From: CAYQMF01 sp964418595
Lineage (GTDB): Bacteria > Planctomycetota > UBA1135 > UBA2386
Direction: 5' to 3'
Length of the DNA stretch: 64,000 nt
NCBI GenBank assembly: GCA_964418595.1
Contig: CAYQMF010000011.1
Coordinates: 22,790-86,789, forward strand
Part shown: positions 8,045 through 16,827 of the stretch, piece after piece
Position numbering within the stretch: the stretch's first letter is position 1
How the letters are laid out: each line of letters starts with the position of its first letter
Translations under genes and position numbers: made by a program
Notes under the pieces: model-generated
Told to the model about the DNA's origin: nothing
Seen by the model: the letters and a program-made list of their open reading frames with translations, nothing else
Databases searched by the model: none

Positions 8045-9793
8045 ATGCCGCTCTCGCTTGCCATGTGCACGCTGCTCGCGTGCTTCCTCCCGCAGGGTGG
8101 GTCCGACCTGCCGCGTGCCGTGCTGCCGAAGGACAGCGTCGCCCTCGATCCGGCCGCGCATGTTCTCGACCGCGTCGTGCTCAAGCTCGCGCCGGGCGCC
8201 CGCCTCGCCGACCCGACGATCGCGGCGGTGATCGGAGCGCGCCCGACGCAGCCGTTCTTCGTGGGCCTCGAGCGCGAACTCGCCGACCTGCGCGCGCGCG
8301 TGCTGGCGGCCACGCCGCCCGGCGTCGCACCGCCGGCGGACCTGTCGCTCTACCACGTCGTGCACGCGGCCGGACTCGCCGACTCGCGCGCACTCCTGCG
8401 CGCACTGAACGCACTCCCTCAGGTCGAGCTCGCCTACCCGCGCGAGTTGCCGACTCCCCCACCGGGCGACATCCCGCCGCTCACCGCGAGCTTCGTCGCC
8501 CAGCAGGGCTACCACGCTCCCGCCCCGAACGGGATCGACGCGTTCGCAGGCCAGCAGGTGACCGGCGGGTGGGGCAGCGGGATCACCGTGCTCGACATCG
8601 AATGGGGCTGGTGGTTCGACCACGAGGATCTCGGCGTGCTGCGCCCGAGCTCGCTGGTCGGCCCGCCCGTGTTCAACAACAGCTACAACGACCACGGTCT
8701 GGCGGTGGTCGGCGAACTCGCCGCCGACGCCGACCAGTACGGCGTCAGCGGGATCACGCCCGACATCCGCATGCTGGTCGCCACCGACTACCCGCAGACC
8801 GGCTACAGCGTGGCCGGCGCGATCGTCGTCGGCCTGCCGCACCTTCGCGCCGGCGACGTGATCCTCCTCGAAGCACAGACCAACACGCCGCTGGGTCTGG
8901 GGCCGACCGAGTGGAACCAGGCGGACTTCGACGCCATCCAGAATGCAACCCGCCTCGGCATCGTCACCGTCGAAGCCGCGGGCAACGGCAACGTCAACCT
9001 CGACGACGCGCGCCTCAACCGCGCCTTCGACCTCACCTTCCGCGATTCGGGCGCGATCATCGTGGGCGCCACCAACGCCAGCGCCCTGACCCGCGCGAGC
9101 TTCAGCACCTACGGCACGCGCATCGACGCCAACGGCTGGGGCAGCAACGTGGTGTCCACGGGCTACGGCAACCTGTTCTTCCCCGGCGGCGACCGGCGGC
9201 AGAGCTACACCGCGACCTTCAACGGCACGTCGTCGGCTTCACCCATCGTCACGTCGACCGTCGTAGCGTTGCTCGGCGCGGCGCGGGCCCAGCTCGAACC
9301 CGCCCTCGCCCAGCAGGTCGACTACCGCGCGATCCGCGCGCTGCTCCGCACCTACGGCACGCCCCTCAGCCCCGGCCAGAACATCGCGCAGCGACCGGAC
9401 CTGGCGAGGCTCATGCTCGGCGCCGGCCTGCGCCGGGGACTGCGCCTCCTCGACCGCGCCCGCACTGGCCAGAACATGCGGGTCGAGATCGAGGCGCCGG
9501 CGGCGGGCGGCGCCGGCGACGCGTGGGTCCTGCTCGGCGCGGACGCGCCCGCCAACCTGCCGTTGCCGGCCCCGTTCGCATCCCCGCTCTGCGACCGCCT
9601 GCTCGTCGACCCGGGCACGCTCCTGCCGCTGACCGCGGGCACCTTCGCGGTCGCCCCGGCCGTGTTCGCCTTCCCGATCCCGGCCCTCGTCGACCTCCGC
9701 GGTGTCCGCTACCACCTGCAGGCCGTGACCCTGCACGCCGGGAGCGGGGCCCTGTGCGCCACCAGCAGCGCGATGCTGTCCGTCGAATGGTGA
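8045..9793 (+). CDS. Secreted subtilisin-like serine peptidase (S8)
   Basis: Exported subtilase of 582 aa with a short signal peptide (LSLAMCTLLACFLPQG). Catalytic residues are D184 (VLDIEWGWW), H217 (YNDHGLAVVG) and S396 (NGTSSASP), with the oxyanion Asn in EAAGNGN. The His motif reads DHG-L rather than the common HGT. A propeptide-like stretch precedes residue 150. The last 90 residues form the beta-rich tail seen in other exported proteins of this window. The ATG sits 6 nt after a TACATT hexamer with no Shine-Dalgarno sequence, so the mRNA is probably leaderless. Substrate unknown. Confidence 0.87.
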   Translation: MPLSLAMCTLLACFLPQGGSDLPRAVLPKDSVALDPAAHVLDRVVLKLAPGARLADPTIAAVIGARPTQPFFVGLERELADLRARVLAATPPGVAPPADLSLYHVVHAAGLADSRALLRALNALPQVELAYPRELPTPPPGDIPPLTASFVAQQGYHAPAPNGIDAFAGQQVTGGWGSGITVLDIEWGWWFDHEDLGVLRPSSLVGPPVFNNSYNDHGLAVVGELAADADQYGVSGITPDIRMLVATDYPQTGYSVAGAIVVGLPHLRAGDVILLEAQTNTPLGLGPTEWNQADFDAIQNATRLGIVTVEAAGNGNVNLDDARLNRAFDLTFRDSGAIIVGATNASALTRASFSTYGTRIDANGWGSNVVSTGYGNLFFPGGDRRQSYTATFNGTSSASPIVTSTVVALLGAARAQLEPALAQQVDYRAIRALLRTYGTPLSPGQNIAQRPDLARLMLGAGLRRGLRLLDRARTGQNMRVEIEAPAAGGAGDAWVLLGADAPANLPLPAPFASPLCDRLLVDPGTLLPLTAGTFAVAPAVFAFPIPALVDLRGVRYHLQAVTLHAGSGALCATSSAMLSVEW

Positions 9794-9855
9794 GTCTGCG
9801 CCGCGGATTCCGCACCTGACGCGAACAGACCCCGCGGCCATGTCGCTGCCCCGGC

Positions 9856-10830
9856 ATGGCCGAACCCGTTCGCTTCCAGTGCGGCAGCCGCTCCGGTGAG
9901 TTCCAGCTCACGCCCGGGCCGGTCGTGCGCTTTCCCGACCAGGACGCCGCGCTCGCCCTCCTGCGCAGCGCCGCCGCGGAACCGGCGACACTGATGGGGT
10001 TCCGGCGCGCGCTGGAGGCCGAGGGTGGCGACGCGATCCGGTTGACCGACGAGGAGGTCCTGGTGAAGGTGGCGCGCCTCCTCAACGCCGGTCGCTGGCA
10101 TCTGTCACACCGCATGGTGCGCGACCGCCGCTTCCCGCCCGGGCTCGCCAACCGCCGCGCCGATCCGATCGAGCCGGCCCAGCGCGTGCGGCGGGCCGTG
10201 GAGGAGCAGGAGACCTTCGTGCTCGCGGTCGAAGTCAAGACCATCGGCGGCACGCTGCTGCTCAACCATCCGGTGCGGGTGATCGACCCGGACAGCGGCG
10301 AGGTCGTCGTCGACGAGATCGAGACCGACAGCGCGGGGGTCGTGCGCACGCGCGTGCCGGAGGAGAAGACCTATCGCGTCGAGATCCTGGACGAGGAGTG
10401 GGAACACGCGGCGGTCGGCCTGGGCGACGACGATGCCCACACGCTCCTCGCCTGCCGCTTCGTCGACGAGCACGGCGCCCCGGTGGCCGACGAGGTCGTC
10501 GAGTGCGAGAGTGGCGACCACACCTTCGAGGTGGCGACCGACGCCGACGGCCGGATCGAGTCGCCCGCCGCGCCCGGCCACTACCGACTGCGTCTACGCG
10601 GCGCGACCTGCGACGCGCACACCCTGCTGCGGACCGACTGCTATGTGACGGGTGAGGACGGCGCTGCCCAGGCCGATGGCGACGACGACGGCGAGCCCGT
10701 CCACTACCACTTCGTGGTCCCGGCAACCGCGTCCGGCGCCGAGGATGACGACCCGGATGCGGACGAGCACCGGCTCACCCGCGACTTCCACGGCTTCGAC
10801 GGCGACGAACTGCTGGAGAACGTCGCATGA
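9856..10830 (+). CDS. Hypothetical protein with two carboxypeptidase-regulatory/CNA-B-like beta domains
   Basis: 324 aa, acidic, no signal peptide or membrane helix. The first 110 residues are mixed alpha/beta and not recognised. Two tandem beta-sandwich units follow, each of the form hydrophobic strand, xGxPV or NHPVRV, acidic strand, then DSAG/DADG turn and a YRV/YRL strand (about 118-180 and 195-260). That pattern is typical of carboxypeptidase regulatory-like or Cna-B folds used as spacers or binding modules. The tail is Asp/Glu-rich. Its stop overlaps the next start (ATGA), so it is translationally coupled to the multidomain peptidoglycan-binding protein and likely works with it. Function not assigned. 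Confidence 0.7.
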   Translation: MAEPVRFQCGSRSGEFQLTPGPVVRFPDQDAALALLRSAAAEPATLMGFRRALEAEGGDAIRLTDEEVLVKVARLLNAGRWHLSHRMVRDRRFPPGLANRRADPIEPAQRVRRAVEEQETFVLAVEVKTIGGTLLLNHPVRVIDPDSGEVVVDEIETDSAGVVRTRVPEEKTYRVEILDEEWEHAAVGLGDDDAHTLLACRFVDEHGAPVADEVVECESGDHTFEVATDADGRIESPAAPGHYRLRLRGATCDAHTLLRTDCYVTGEDGAAQADGDDDGEPVHYHFVVPATASGAEDDDPDADEHRLTRDFHGFDGDELLENVA

Positions 10831-13607
10831 CCTCGACCAAGCCCAAGGCCAAGCCCAAGCCCTTCGTTCCGCCGAAGCTCGACTACGCGCCCACGAAGAT
10901 CCCAGGCGGTCTCCCCAAGTTGCTCGCAGTGTGGGAACACCTGCGCGCGCGCAACAAGGACGGCTACATGGCCGGCGTCGGCGCCATCATCGCCAACGTC
11001 AAGGACCACCGCTCGCTGCGCGTGTGCCATGCCACGACCTGCACGCCCTTCACGGCCACGGCCATCGCGGTCGCCCTCGATCCGGGCTTCCCGCGCAAGG
11101 ACTGGCCGGACGAGGCCAGCCAGGTCCAGATGTCCCAGAACGCCGTGGGCGATCCGTACGTGCCGATGGTGAACGGCGGCAAGGACCCGATGAAGTCCTA
11201 CGCCGACTTCCACATCTGGCACAACGAGAACGACCAGGCCGTCGCGTCGCTGCTCGGCTACAACCTCGCCACGAAGGTCGAGCCGCAGGACATGCGACGG
11301 GGCGACATCGTCGAGATCAACTGGTGGAAGGGACTGGGGCACGGAGTCTTCTGTTGGGACGTACACCTCGACGCCAACGGCAAGGTCGACTGCTTCCAGA
11401 TCCTCGGCGCCAACGGCCCGCCCTCGGGAGTCACGATCTGGGGGTGCAACGGCAAGCCGTGGCTCAAGGGCAGCAATGCGGTAGGCAAGCTCGGCACCGG
11501 CTCACTCGAGAAGCTCCGCGACAAGGTGTTCGTCGACGAGGACGAGGTCGTCAAGCAGGGCGTGTGGCTCATGGTGCCGAAGGCCGCCAAGCCGGATCTC
11601 TCGACCTTCCGCGTCCGCCCCAACCTGATCCTGCGGTCGGAGCCGAACTACAACCAAGGCGTCTCGGTGAACACCCTGCGCTGCGCGCGTCTGCACTACG
11701 ACGGCGCACCGCCCGCGCCGTTCTGCATGAAGAACGGTCCCGCCGCGCCGCCCACCCCGCCCGGCCACGTCGACGCCCCGACCACCAAGGTGCGCGGCGA
11801 AGGCGTGAAGTCGAACCCCGACGCGGTGCTGAAGGTCACGCCCAAGCCCGTCGAACAGGAGAAGGACAAGCCCACCGCGTGGCAGCTCGAAGTCGAGCAG
11901 GCGATGCAGGTCTTCTTCAAGGCGCAGTGGATCACGACCGACCCGGGCACCCCCGACGGGATCAACGACGCAAAGACCCAGGCGGCGGTGAAGGACTTCC
12001 AGGGCCGCTTCAAGTGCGCGGTCGACGGCATCGCCGGCAGCGAGACGCGCAAGGCGCTGCGCCGGCAGCGCCCGGCGTGCCTGCGGCAGCGCGAAGTGCA
12101 GGAACAGCTCGCCAGCCTGTTCCGCGGCAAGAAGCTGAAGGCCGACCCCGGCCCCGCCAACGGCGTCAACGGCGACGCCACCAAGGCCGCGGTGAAGGAG
12201 TTCCAGGAACTCGTGGGGCTCGAGCCCACCGGCATCCCCGACGCCGACACCCAGGCGAAGCTCACCGAGTTCCTCGCCGGGGGACAAGCGACGACCACGC
12301 AGCCCGGCCCCGAGCCGCAGGTGAAGCACCTCTATTGGCTGGGCAACTCGGTCGAGCCGGGCGGCGCCGCGCGCCTGCGTCTCACCCACCGCGACCTCAT
12401 CGTCGGCCAGCGCTGCCCCATCGAGCTGCGCGACGAAGTGAGCGACAAGAAGGTGACGTCGACGGCGGCGTTCGTGCTCGAGGCGACGACCGCGGAGGTC
12501 GACGTGCCGATGCCTGCCGAGTTCGGGCCCGGCGCGCGCGTGCACGCCACCGTCACTGCCAACATCGCCGACGACGGCGAGATGGAGACGACCACGGCGG
12601 CACCGCTGTACGTGCGCGGGAGCGGGGCGCTCGAGACCGCAGACTGGCGTCCCTACATCGGCAAGGGCGAGGTCCCGCAGGCGATCCTCGACGCCGTGCG
12701 GCGCAACCGTGCCCGCCACGCCCTGCGCATGTTCACGGCGGCGCGCGGCGGGCCGAACAACGCCTACGAGGGCCCCTACAAGTGGGACTACAAGCCCCCG
12801 GCCGACCACAACAAGTGGGCGAAGGCATACTTCCAAAAGAAGATCGACGCAGCCACCCAGGCCACGCGCAACCCGGCCCGCGCCTTCATGGTGATGCTCA
12901 ATGCCGAGGGGCGGCCCGCGAGCATGCAGACCTACGACGGTCAGATCGTCACCTGGGGCGTGGGCCTCGGGGGCAAGGGCGACGGGGTCCACGTGTTCAC
13001 GCACCTCAACCGCGATCCCGCGATGCAGCGGATGCTCGACGACCTCGGCATCAACTACTTCGACTACAACTACCACGTCGTCGATCTGCGCACGCGCAAG
13101 GTCGTGAGCAGCGCCGCTGGCCGCCCGGGCGACGACGAACGGCACATCCCCGCGCTCGAGGCGTGGCGACAGCAGCACGACCTGCTCAGCGCGATCATCG
13201 GGATCTCCGAGGATCCCGCGACCCGCGAGGCGGTCGCGGAGGCGCAGTATGCGGTCTACCTCAGCAACTCGACGAGCTGGCCGGGCCAGGACAAGGTGTT
13301 CACGCTGGCGCTGTACTTCATGATCACGCACCTGTTCCACTGGGTGCCGGCCTGCGCGAAGTACGGCTTCAACGTCCAGAAGATCTTCCAGGCGATCGGG
13401 GGCGGAACGCCGTCGACGGCCACCGACAAGCAGCTCGCCGTGCGCGTGGCGCGCGCCTTCGTCGCGCGCGCGAAGATCCACTTCGTCAAGTTCCCGGGGA
13501 TCTACGCCGACCTGCGCACCCGCACGAAGACGAAGGTCTGGGCCAAGCTGCGCGACGACGGCAAGGCCGAGGGCTTCGATCCCGGGGAGCTGACCTACGA
13601 AGACTGA
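10827..13607 (+). CDS. Multidomain peptidoglycan-binding protein with N-terminal Cys/His hydrolase-like domain
   Basis: 926 aa. The N-terminal 180 residues contain VCHATTCTPF (C67, C72), RRGDIVEINWW and GHGVFCWDVH (H172), an order resembling CHAP/NlpC cysteine peptidases or amidases. Two PG_binding_1-type repeats follow (about 350-413 and 420-487), each with DG-x-x-G or NGVNG and an AV-x-x-FQ core. An Ig-like beta region (about 500-612) leads to an unrecognised C-terminal domain of about 300 residues rich in Trp/Tyr/Lys that may be a second, muramidase-like enzyme. No signal peptide is visible, so export would need a dedicated route or lysis. It overlaps the upstream beta-domain gene by 4 nt. 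Cell-wall hydrolysis is inferred from domains only. Confidence 0.68.
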   Translation: MTSTKPKAKPKPFVPPKLDYAPTKIPGGLPKLLAVWEHLRARNKDGYMAGVGAIIANVKDHRSLRVCHATTCTPFTATAIAVALDPGFPRKDWPDEASQVQMSQNAVGDPYVPMVNGGKDPMKSYADFHIWHNENDQAVASLLGYNLATKVEPQDMRRGDIVEINWWKGLGHGVFCWDVHLDANGKVDCFQILGANGPPSGVTIWGCNGKPWLKGSNAVGKLGTGSLEKLRDKVFVDEDEVVKQGVWLMVPKAAKPDLSTFRVRPNLILRSEPNYNQGVSVNTLRCARLHYDGAPPAPFCMKNGPAAPPTPPGHVDAPTTKVRGEGVKSNPDAVLKVTPKPVEQEKDKPTAWQLEVEQAMQVFFKAQWITTDPGTPDGINDAKTQAAVKDFQGRFKCAVDGIAGSETRKALRRQRPACLRQREVQEQLASLFRGKKLKADPGPANGVNGDATKAAVKEFQELVGLEPTGIPDADTQAKLTEFLAGGQATTTQPGPEPQVKHLYWLGNSVEPGGAARLRLTHRDLIVGQRCPIELRDEVSDKKVTSTAAFVLEATTAEVDVPMPAEFGPGARVHATVTANIADDGEMETTTAAPLYVRGSGALETADWRPYIGKGEVPQAILDAVRRNRARHALRMFTAARGGPNNAYEGPYKWDYKPPADHNKWAKAYFQKKIDAATQATRNPARAFMVMLNAEGRPASMQTYDGQIVTWGVGLGGKGDGVHVFTHLNRDPAMQRMLDDLGINYFDYNYHVVDLRTRKVVSSAAGRPGDDERHIPALEAWRQQHDLLSAIIGISEDPATREAVAEAQYAVYLSNSTSWPGQDKVFTLALYFMITHLFHWVPACAKYGFNVQKIFQAIGGGTPSTATDKQLAVRVARAFVARAKIHFVKFPGIYADLRTRTKTKVWAKLRDDGKAEGFDPGELTYED

Positions 13608-13640
13608 CGGCCGAGGCCGCGACACCGACGGTCAGCGCCT

Positions 13641-15374
13641 TCACCCGACCCGGCGCCGCTCGAACGGCACGCAGAGCGCACCCACGAGCAGCACGCCCAG
13701 ACAACCGATGACGTTGTACCAGAGGAACTCGATGCGCAGCGTGAAGTGGACGGTCATCACGACCGCCATCCCGCCGAGCAGACCGACGCAGCCCGCGCGT
13801 GCGCCGGCGCGCGGCACGCAGAGCGCGAGCGCGAACACGCCGAGCAGGCTGCCATAGAAGAACGAGCCGAACTTGTTGATCTGCTCGATCACCGACCCGC
13901 CGCCGCCGAGGAAGAGCGCCATCGCGGTGGCGACCGCCCCCCAGAACAGCGTCAGCAACCGCCCCACGCGCAGCGACTCGACCTCGTCGGCACGACGCCG
14001 GAACCAGCGCCGGTAGAAGTCGACCACCGTCGCGCCGCTGAGCGAGTTGAGCGTGGAATCGATGCTCGACATCGCGGCCGCGAAGATCGCCGCGATCACG
14101 AGGCCCAGCGCCACCGGCGGCAGGTTGTCGAGGATGAAGCGGCAGAAGATGTTGTTGGTGTCGTCGCGGTCGCGCGGCTCGCGCGCCGCCACGGCGCGCG
14201 CCTCGGCGCGCACCGCGGCCACCGCGCGGACCGTGGTCTGGTAGGTCGAGAGCAGCGCCGGATCCGAGCGGGGACCGTCGGAGAGCGCGGCGATGGCGAG
14301 CATCGCCGCTCTGCGATCCTCCAGCGCGCGATCGAAGCGCACCTGGATCTCGGCGAGGCGTGCCGCGACTTCCGGCTCGTGCGTGCGCTCGATGTGCTCC
14401 GGCTTGTAGATCATCGGCTGGCCGTGCACCGTGTAGAACAGCCAGATCAGCACGCCGATGAAGAGCACCAGCACCTGCATCGGCACCTTGGCGAAGGCCG
14501 ACATCAGGAGCGAGAGCCGACTGGCGCCGACGTCCTTGCTGGTGAGCAGGCGCTGCGCCTGGCTGAAGTCGCAGCCGAAGTACGACAGGTGCAGGAACAG
14601 CCCGCCGAACAGGCCGGCCCAGAGGTTGTACTTCTCCTCCCAGAAGCTCTGCGGCGAGGTCGTGTCCCACACACTCCGCGGCAGCATCTCCGTGCTCTCC
14701 GGCGTGACCTCCAGCGCGTTGAGTTTGCCCGCGGCGCCGGTCACCGTGAGGATCTGACCGAAGTCGAAGGTCGGGAGCAGGTCGCGCAGCAGGATCCAGA
14801 GCACGAGCAGGAGCCCGAGCACGATCACCGTCATCTGCTTGACGTCGGTCCAGATCACCGCGCTCACGCCCCCCACCGTCGTGTAGACGGTGGTGACCAC
14901 GCCGATGATCAGGATCGACTGCCAGGTCTGCAGCCCGATCATCGCGCTCAACGCCACCGCCGGCGCGTAGATGACGACGCCGAGCGCCAGGCACCGCGAA
15001 CCGAGGAAGATGAGGCTCGCCAGCGTCCGCGTCGCCGGGCCGAAGCGTTCCTCGAGGTATTCGTACGGCGTGAGGATCGCCCGGCTGCGATAGAGCGGCA
15101 CCAGGAAGATGCACAGCAGGATCATCGCGAACGGCAGACCGAAGTAGGTCTGCACGAAGTCCATGCCGTGCTCGTGGCCCTGGCCGGTGGTGCCGATGAT
15201 CGTGATCGCGCTGGCCTGGGTAGCCATCACCGACAACCCGGCCGCCCACCAGGGGATCGAGCGACTGCCGGCGTAGTAGCCTTCCAGGGTCTTGGCGCCG
15301 GACGTGCGCTTCATCCCGTCCCACACGGTGTAGGCGAGGAAGGCCACGAACACGATCCAGTCGATGGCCCTCAT
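13641..15374 (-). CDS. Sodium:solute symporter (SSS family)
   Basis: Integral membrane protein of 577 aa with 13 or more hydrophobic segments. The start MRAIDWIVFVAFLAYTVWDG and the motif SVMATQASAITIIGTTGQG are typical of SSS transporters. A hydrophilic, coiled-coil-like insert of about 65 residues (RFDRALEDRRAAML ... REPRDRDDTN) lies in the middle third. GGGGGAG stands a few bases before the ATG, and the ATG overlaps the stop of a 50-residue membrane protein. Substrate could be a sugar, amino acid or carboxylate; it cannot be read from sequence. It is convergent with the peptidoglycan-binding gene 33 bases away. Confidence 0.87.
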   Translation of the reverse strand: MRAIDWIVFVAFLAYTVWDGMKRTSGAKTLEGYYAGSRSIPWWAAGLSVMATQASAITIIGTTGQGHEHGMDFVQTYFGLPFAMILLCIFLVPLYRSRAILTPYEYLEERFGPATRTLASLIFLGSRCLALGVVIYAPAVALSAMIGLQTWQSILIIGVVTTVYTTVGGVSAVIWTDVKQMTVIVLGLLLVLWILLRDLLPTFDFGQILTVTGAAGKLNALEVTPESTEMLPRSVWDTTSPQSFWEEKYNLWAGLFGGLFLHLSYFGCDFSQAQRLLTSKDVGASRLSLLMSAFAKVPMQVLVLFIGVLIWLFYTVHGQPMIYKPEHIERTHEPEVAARLAEIQVRFDRALEDRRAAMLAIAALSDGPRSDPALLSTYQTTVRAVAAVRAEARAVAAREPRDRDDTNNIFCRFILDNLPPVALGLVIAAIFAAAMSSIDSTLNSLSGATVVDFYRRWFRRRADEVESLRVGRLLTLFWGAVATAMALFLGGGGSVIEQINKFGSFFYGSLLGVFALALCVPRAGARAGCVGLLGGMAVVMTVHFTLRIEFLWYNVIGCLGVLLVGALCVPFERRRVG

Positions 15375-15523
15375 CGAGCTCCCCCGACCGGCACGTTGAA
15401 CGTGTGCGTGAACCACCACAGCAGGGCGAGCACCGCCACCGCCGCCGCCGCGCACACCGTGTAGAGGCGCCACCAGGCCCCCAAGGGTGCCCGCGTCGAT
15501 CCGCTGCCATGTGCGCCCGCCAT
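15371..15523 (-). CDS. Small single-pass membrane protein, putative symporter partner (50 aa)
   Basis: A 50-codon frame runs from ATG 15523 to a TGA that overlaps the symporter ATG (ATGA). The product has a short polar N-terminus, AWWRLYTVCAAAA, then one hydrophobic helix and a WWFTHTFNVPVGG end. Small one- or two-helix proteins coupled to large sodium transporters are common (DUF4212 at 55068 and the NSS small subunits at 24761 and 26634 are examples here), but this sequence is not one I recognise. A TAGCAT hexamer ends 11 nt before the ATG. The overlap and position argue that it is translated and assembles with the symporter. Confidence 0.65.
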   Translation of the reverse strand: MAGAHGSGSTRAPLGAWWRLYTVCAAAAVAVLALLWWFTHTFNVPVGGAR

Positions 15524-15534
15524 GTGCCGGGCAG

Positions 15535-15540
15535 ATGCTA
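15535..15540 (-). promoter_or_regulatory. Putative -10 box TAGCAT
   Basis: On the minus strand TAGCAT ends 11 nt before the ATG of the 50-aa membrane protein gene. A transcript starting about 7 nt downstream would have a leader of only a few bases. Confidence 0.45.
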
Positions 15541-15676
15541 GCGCGGTGCTCTCGATTCTGGACGCGCGCTCCGTACACTCCGCGCTCGCAACGCCGGGTC
15601 AGCGGCGAAGCGCGCGATGGGCGCGCTCCGTGCACACCCGGTCCGGCGCTCATCTCGCTCGCGCGCGCACACCACC

Positions 15677-16300
15677 ATGGCGGATCAGGTCCAGTCCCTC
15701 ATCGACCGCATCAACTCCGAGGCGGTGCAGGCCGCGCAGAGCAAGGCGCAGACCGTCCTCGACGACGCCGCCGCACGGGCGCGGGCCATCGTCGCCGCCG
15801 CGGAGACAGAGGCGGCGGCGCGACGCGCCGACGCCGAGCGCGCGGCGGCGACGTTCCTGGCCGGGGCCACGCAGAGCGTCGAGCAGGCCGCGCGCGATCT
15901 CTTCCTGCGCATCGGCCAGCAGCTCGAACAGGTGGTCGAGACGGTGATCGGCGACGCCACCGCCGCCGCCCTCACGCCGGAGATCGTCAGCGGCATCCTG
16001 ATCCGGGTCGCGGAGGGGATCGCGCAGCGCGCCGGCGGCCGCATCACCGTCGTCGTGTCGCCGGCCGATCGCGACCTGCTCACCGGCGCGGCGCTGCAGG
16101 GCCTCCGACAGCGCCTGGAGAAGGGCATCGACGTCCGCGTCGATCCGCGCGCGGGACTCGGGTTCAAGCTCACGCTGGCGGGCGACGCCGTGCAGCACGA
16201 CTTCGGCACCGAGGCCATCGCGACGGCGCTGGCCCAGTTGGTGCGGCCCCGGATCGCCGACCTCGTCCTGCGCGCGGCACTGGTTCCCGGCAAGCCATGA
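15677..16300 (+). CDS. vatE: V-type ATPase subunit E (peripheral stalk)
   Basis: 207 aa. The N-terminal half is an Ala/Arg/Glu-rich helix (SKAQTVLDDAAARARAIVAA) as expected for the coiled-coil stalk; the C-terminal half carries the globular beta/alpha domain with VVVSPADRDLL. It is the first gene of a seven-gene ATPase operon and overlaps the next gene by ATGA. No partner subunit G/H gene is present, so E may pair with itself or with DUF2764. A TACACT hexamer at 15574-15579 may be the operon -10, leaving a leader of about 90 bases. Confidence 0.85.
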   Translation: MADQVQSLIDRINSEAVQAAQSKAQTVLDDAAARARAIVAAAETEAAARRADAERAAATFLAGATQSVEQAARDLFLRIGQQLEQVVETVIGDATAAALTPEIVSGILIRVAEGIAQRAGGRITVVVSPADRDLLTGAALQGLRQRLEKGIDVRVDPRAGLGFKLTLAGDAVQHDFGTEAIATALAQLVRPRIADLVLRAALVPGKP

Positions 16301-16827
16301 GCCAGCACTACTACCTGATCGCGAGCCTGCCGGCGCTGTCACTCGGCGCCACGCCGCCGCTGGCGGAGGTGACGCTGCGGGCCCTGGTGGGCGAGCACCT
16401 CGCGGCCCGCGATGTCGCCGAGTTCGACGCCATCCTCGCCGGCGGCGGAGTCTCCACCTTCGCGGCGGCGTGGCGGCAGGCCATGCATCACCTCGACAAC
16501 GCCCGCGTGCTCGCCCGCGCCAGCCGGCGCGGCGTCGACGCCGCCGCCTCGCTCGAGGACATCCCAGTGCCCGAGCTGTCGATCGCCGCCGCGGTGCAGG
16601 ACGCCCTGGGTGCCCAGGACCCCCGCGAGCGCGAGTGGCGCCTCGACGCGCTGCGCCTGCGCCTGCTCGACGACCTGACCCTGACGGCGCCGTTCTCGAC
16701 CAGCGCGGTGTTCGCCTACGGCCTGCGGCTCTCGATCTGCGCGCGCCAGGCCGCGCGCGGCGTCGAGGCCGGACGCCAGAGCCTCCGCCATCACCTGCAG
16801 CAGATCCTCGGAGCCTTCGACTCGTGA
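16297..16827 (+). CDS. DUF2764 family V-ATPase-associated subunit
   Basis: 176 aa, alpha-helical, beginning MSQHYYLIASLPALSLG; the YYLIASLP start is characteristic of the DUF2764 family that sits between subunits E and A in bacterial V-ATPase operons of the Chlamydia/Bacteroidetes/planctomycete type. Its ATG overlaps the vatE stop and its TGA overlaps the vatA GTG, so stoichiometric coupled translation is likely. The operon lacks a recognisable subunit C; by position and size DUF2764 could take that socket role, but this is inference. Confidence 0.82.
   Translation: MSQHYYLIASLPALSLGATPPLAEVTLRALVGEHLAARDVAEFDAILAGGGVSTFAAAWRQAMHHLDNARVLARASRRGVDAAASLEDIPVPELSIAAAVQDALGAQDPREREWRLDALRLRLLDDLTLTAPFSTSAVFAYGLRLSICARQAARGVEAGRQSLRHHLQQILGAFDS

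Noticed and set aside
13608..13640. Terminator between the peptidoglycan-binding and symporter genes
   Set aside because: CTGAC and GTCAG flank the region, but the stem is only 5 bp and interrupted, too weak to call.
13746..15464. A 572-codon plus-strand frame opposite the symporter
   Set aside because: Composition typical of antisense to hydrophobic helices (Asp/His/Arg/Glu); the symporter reading is unambiguous.
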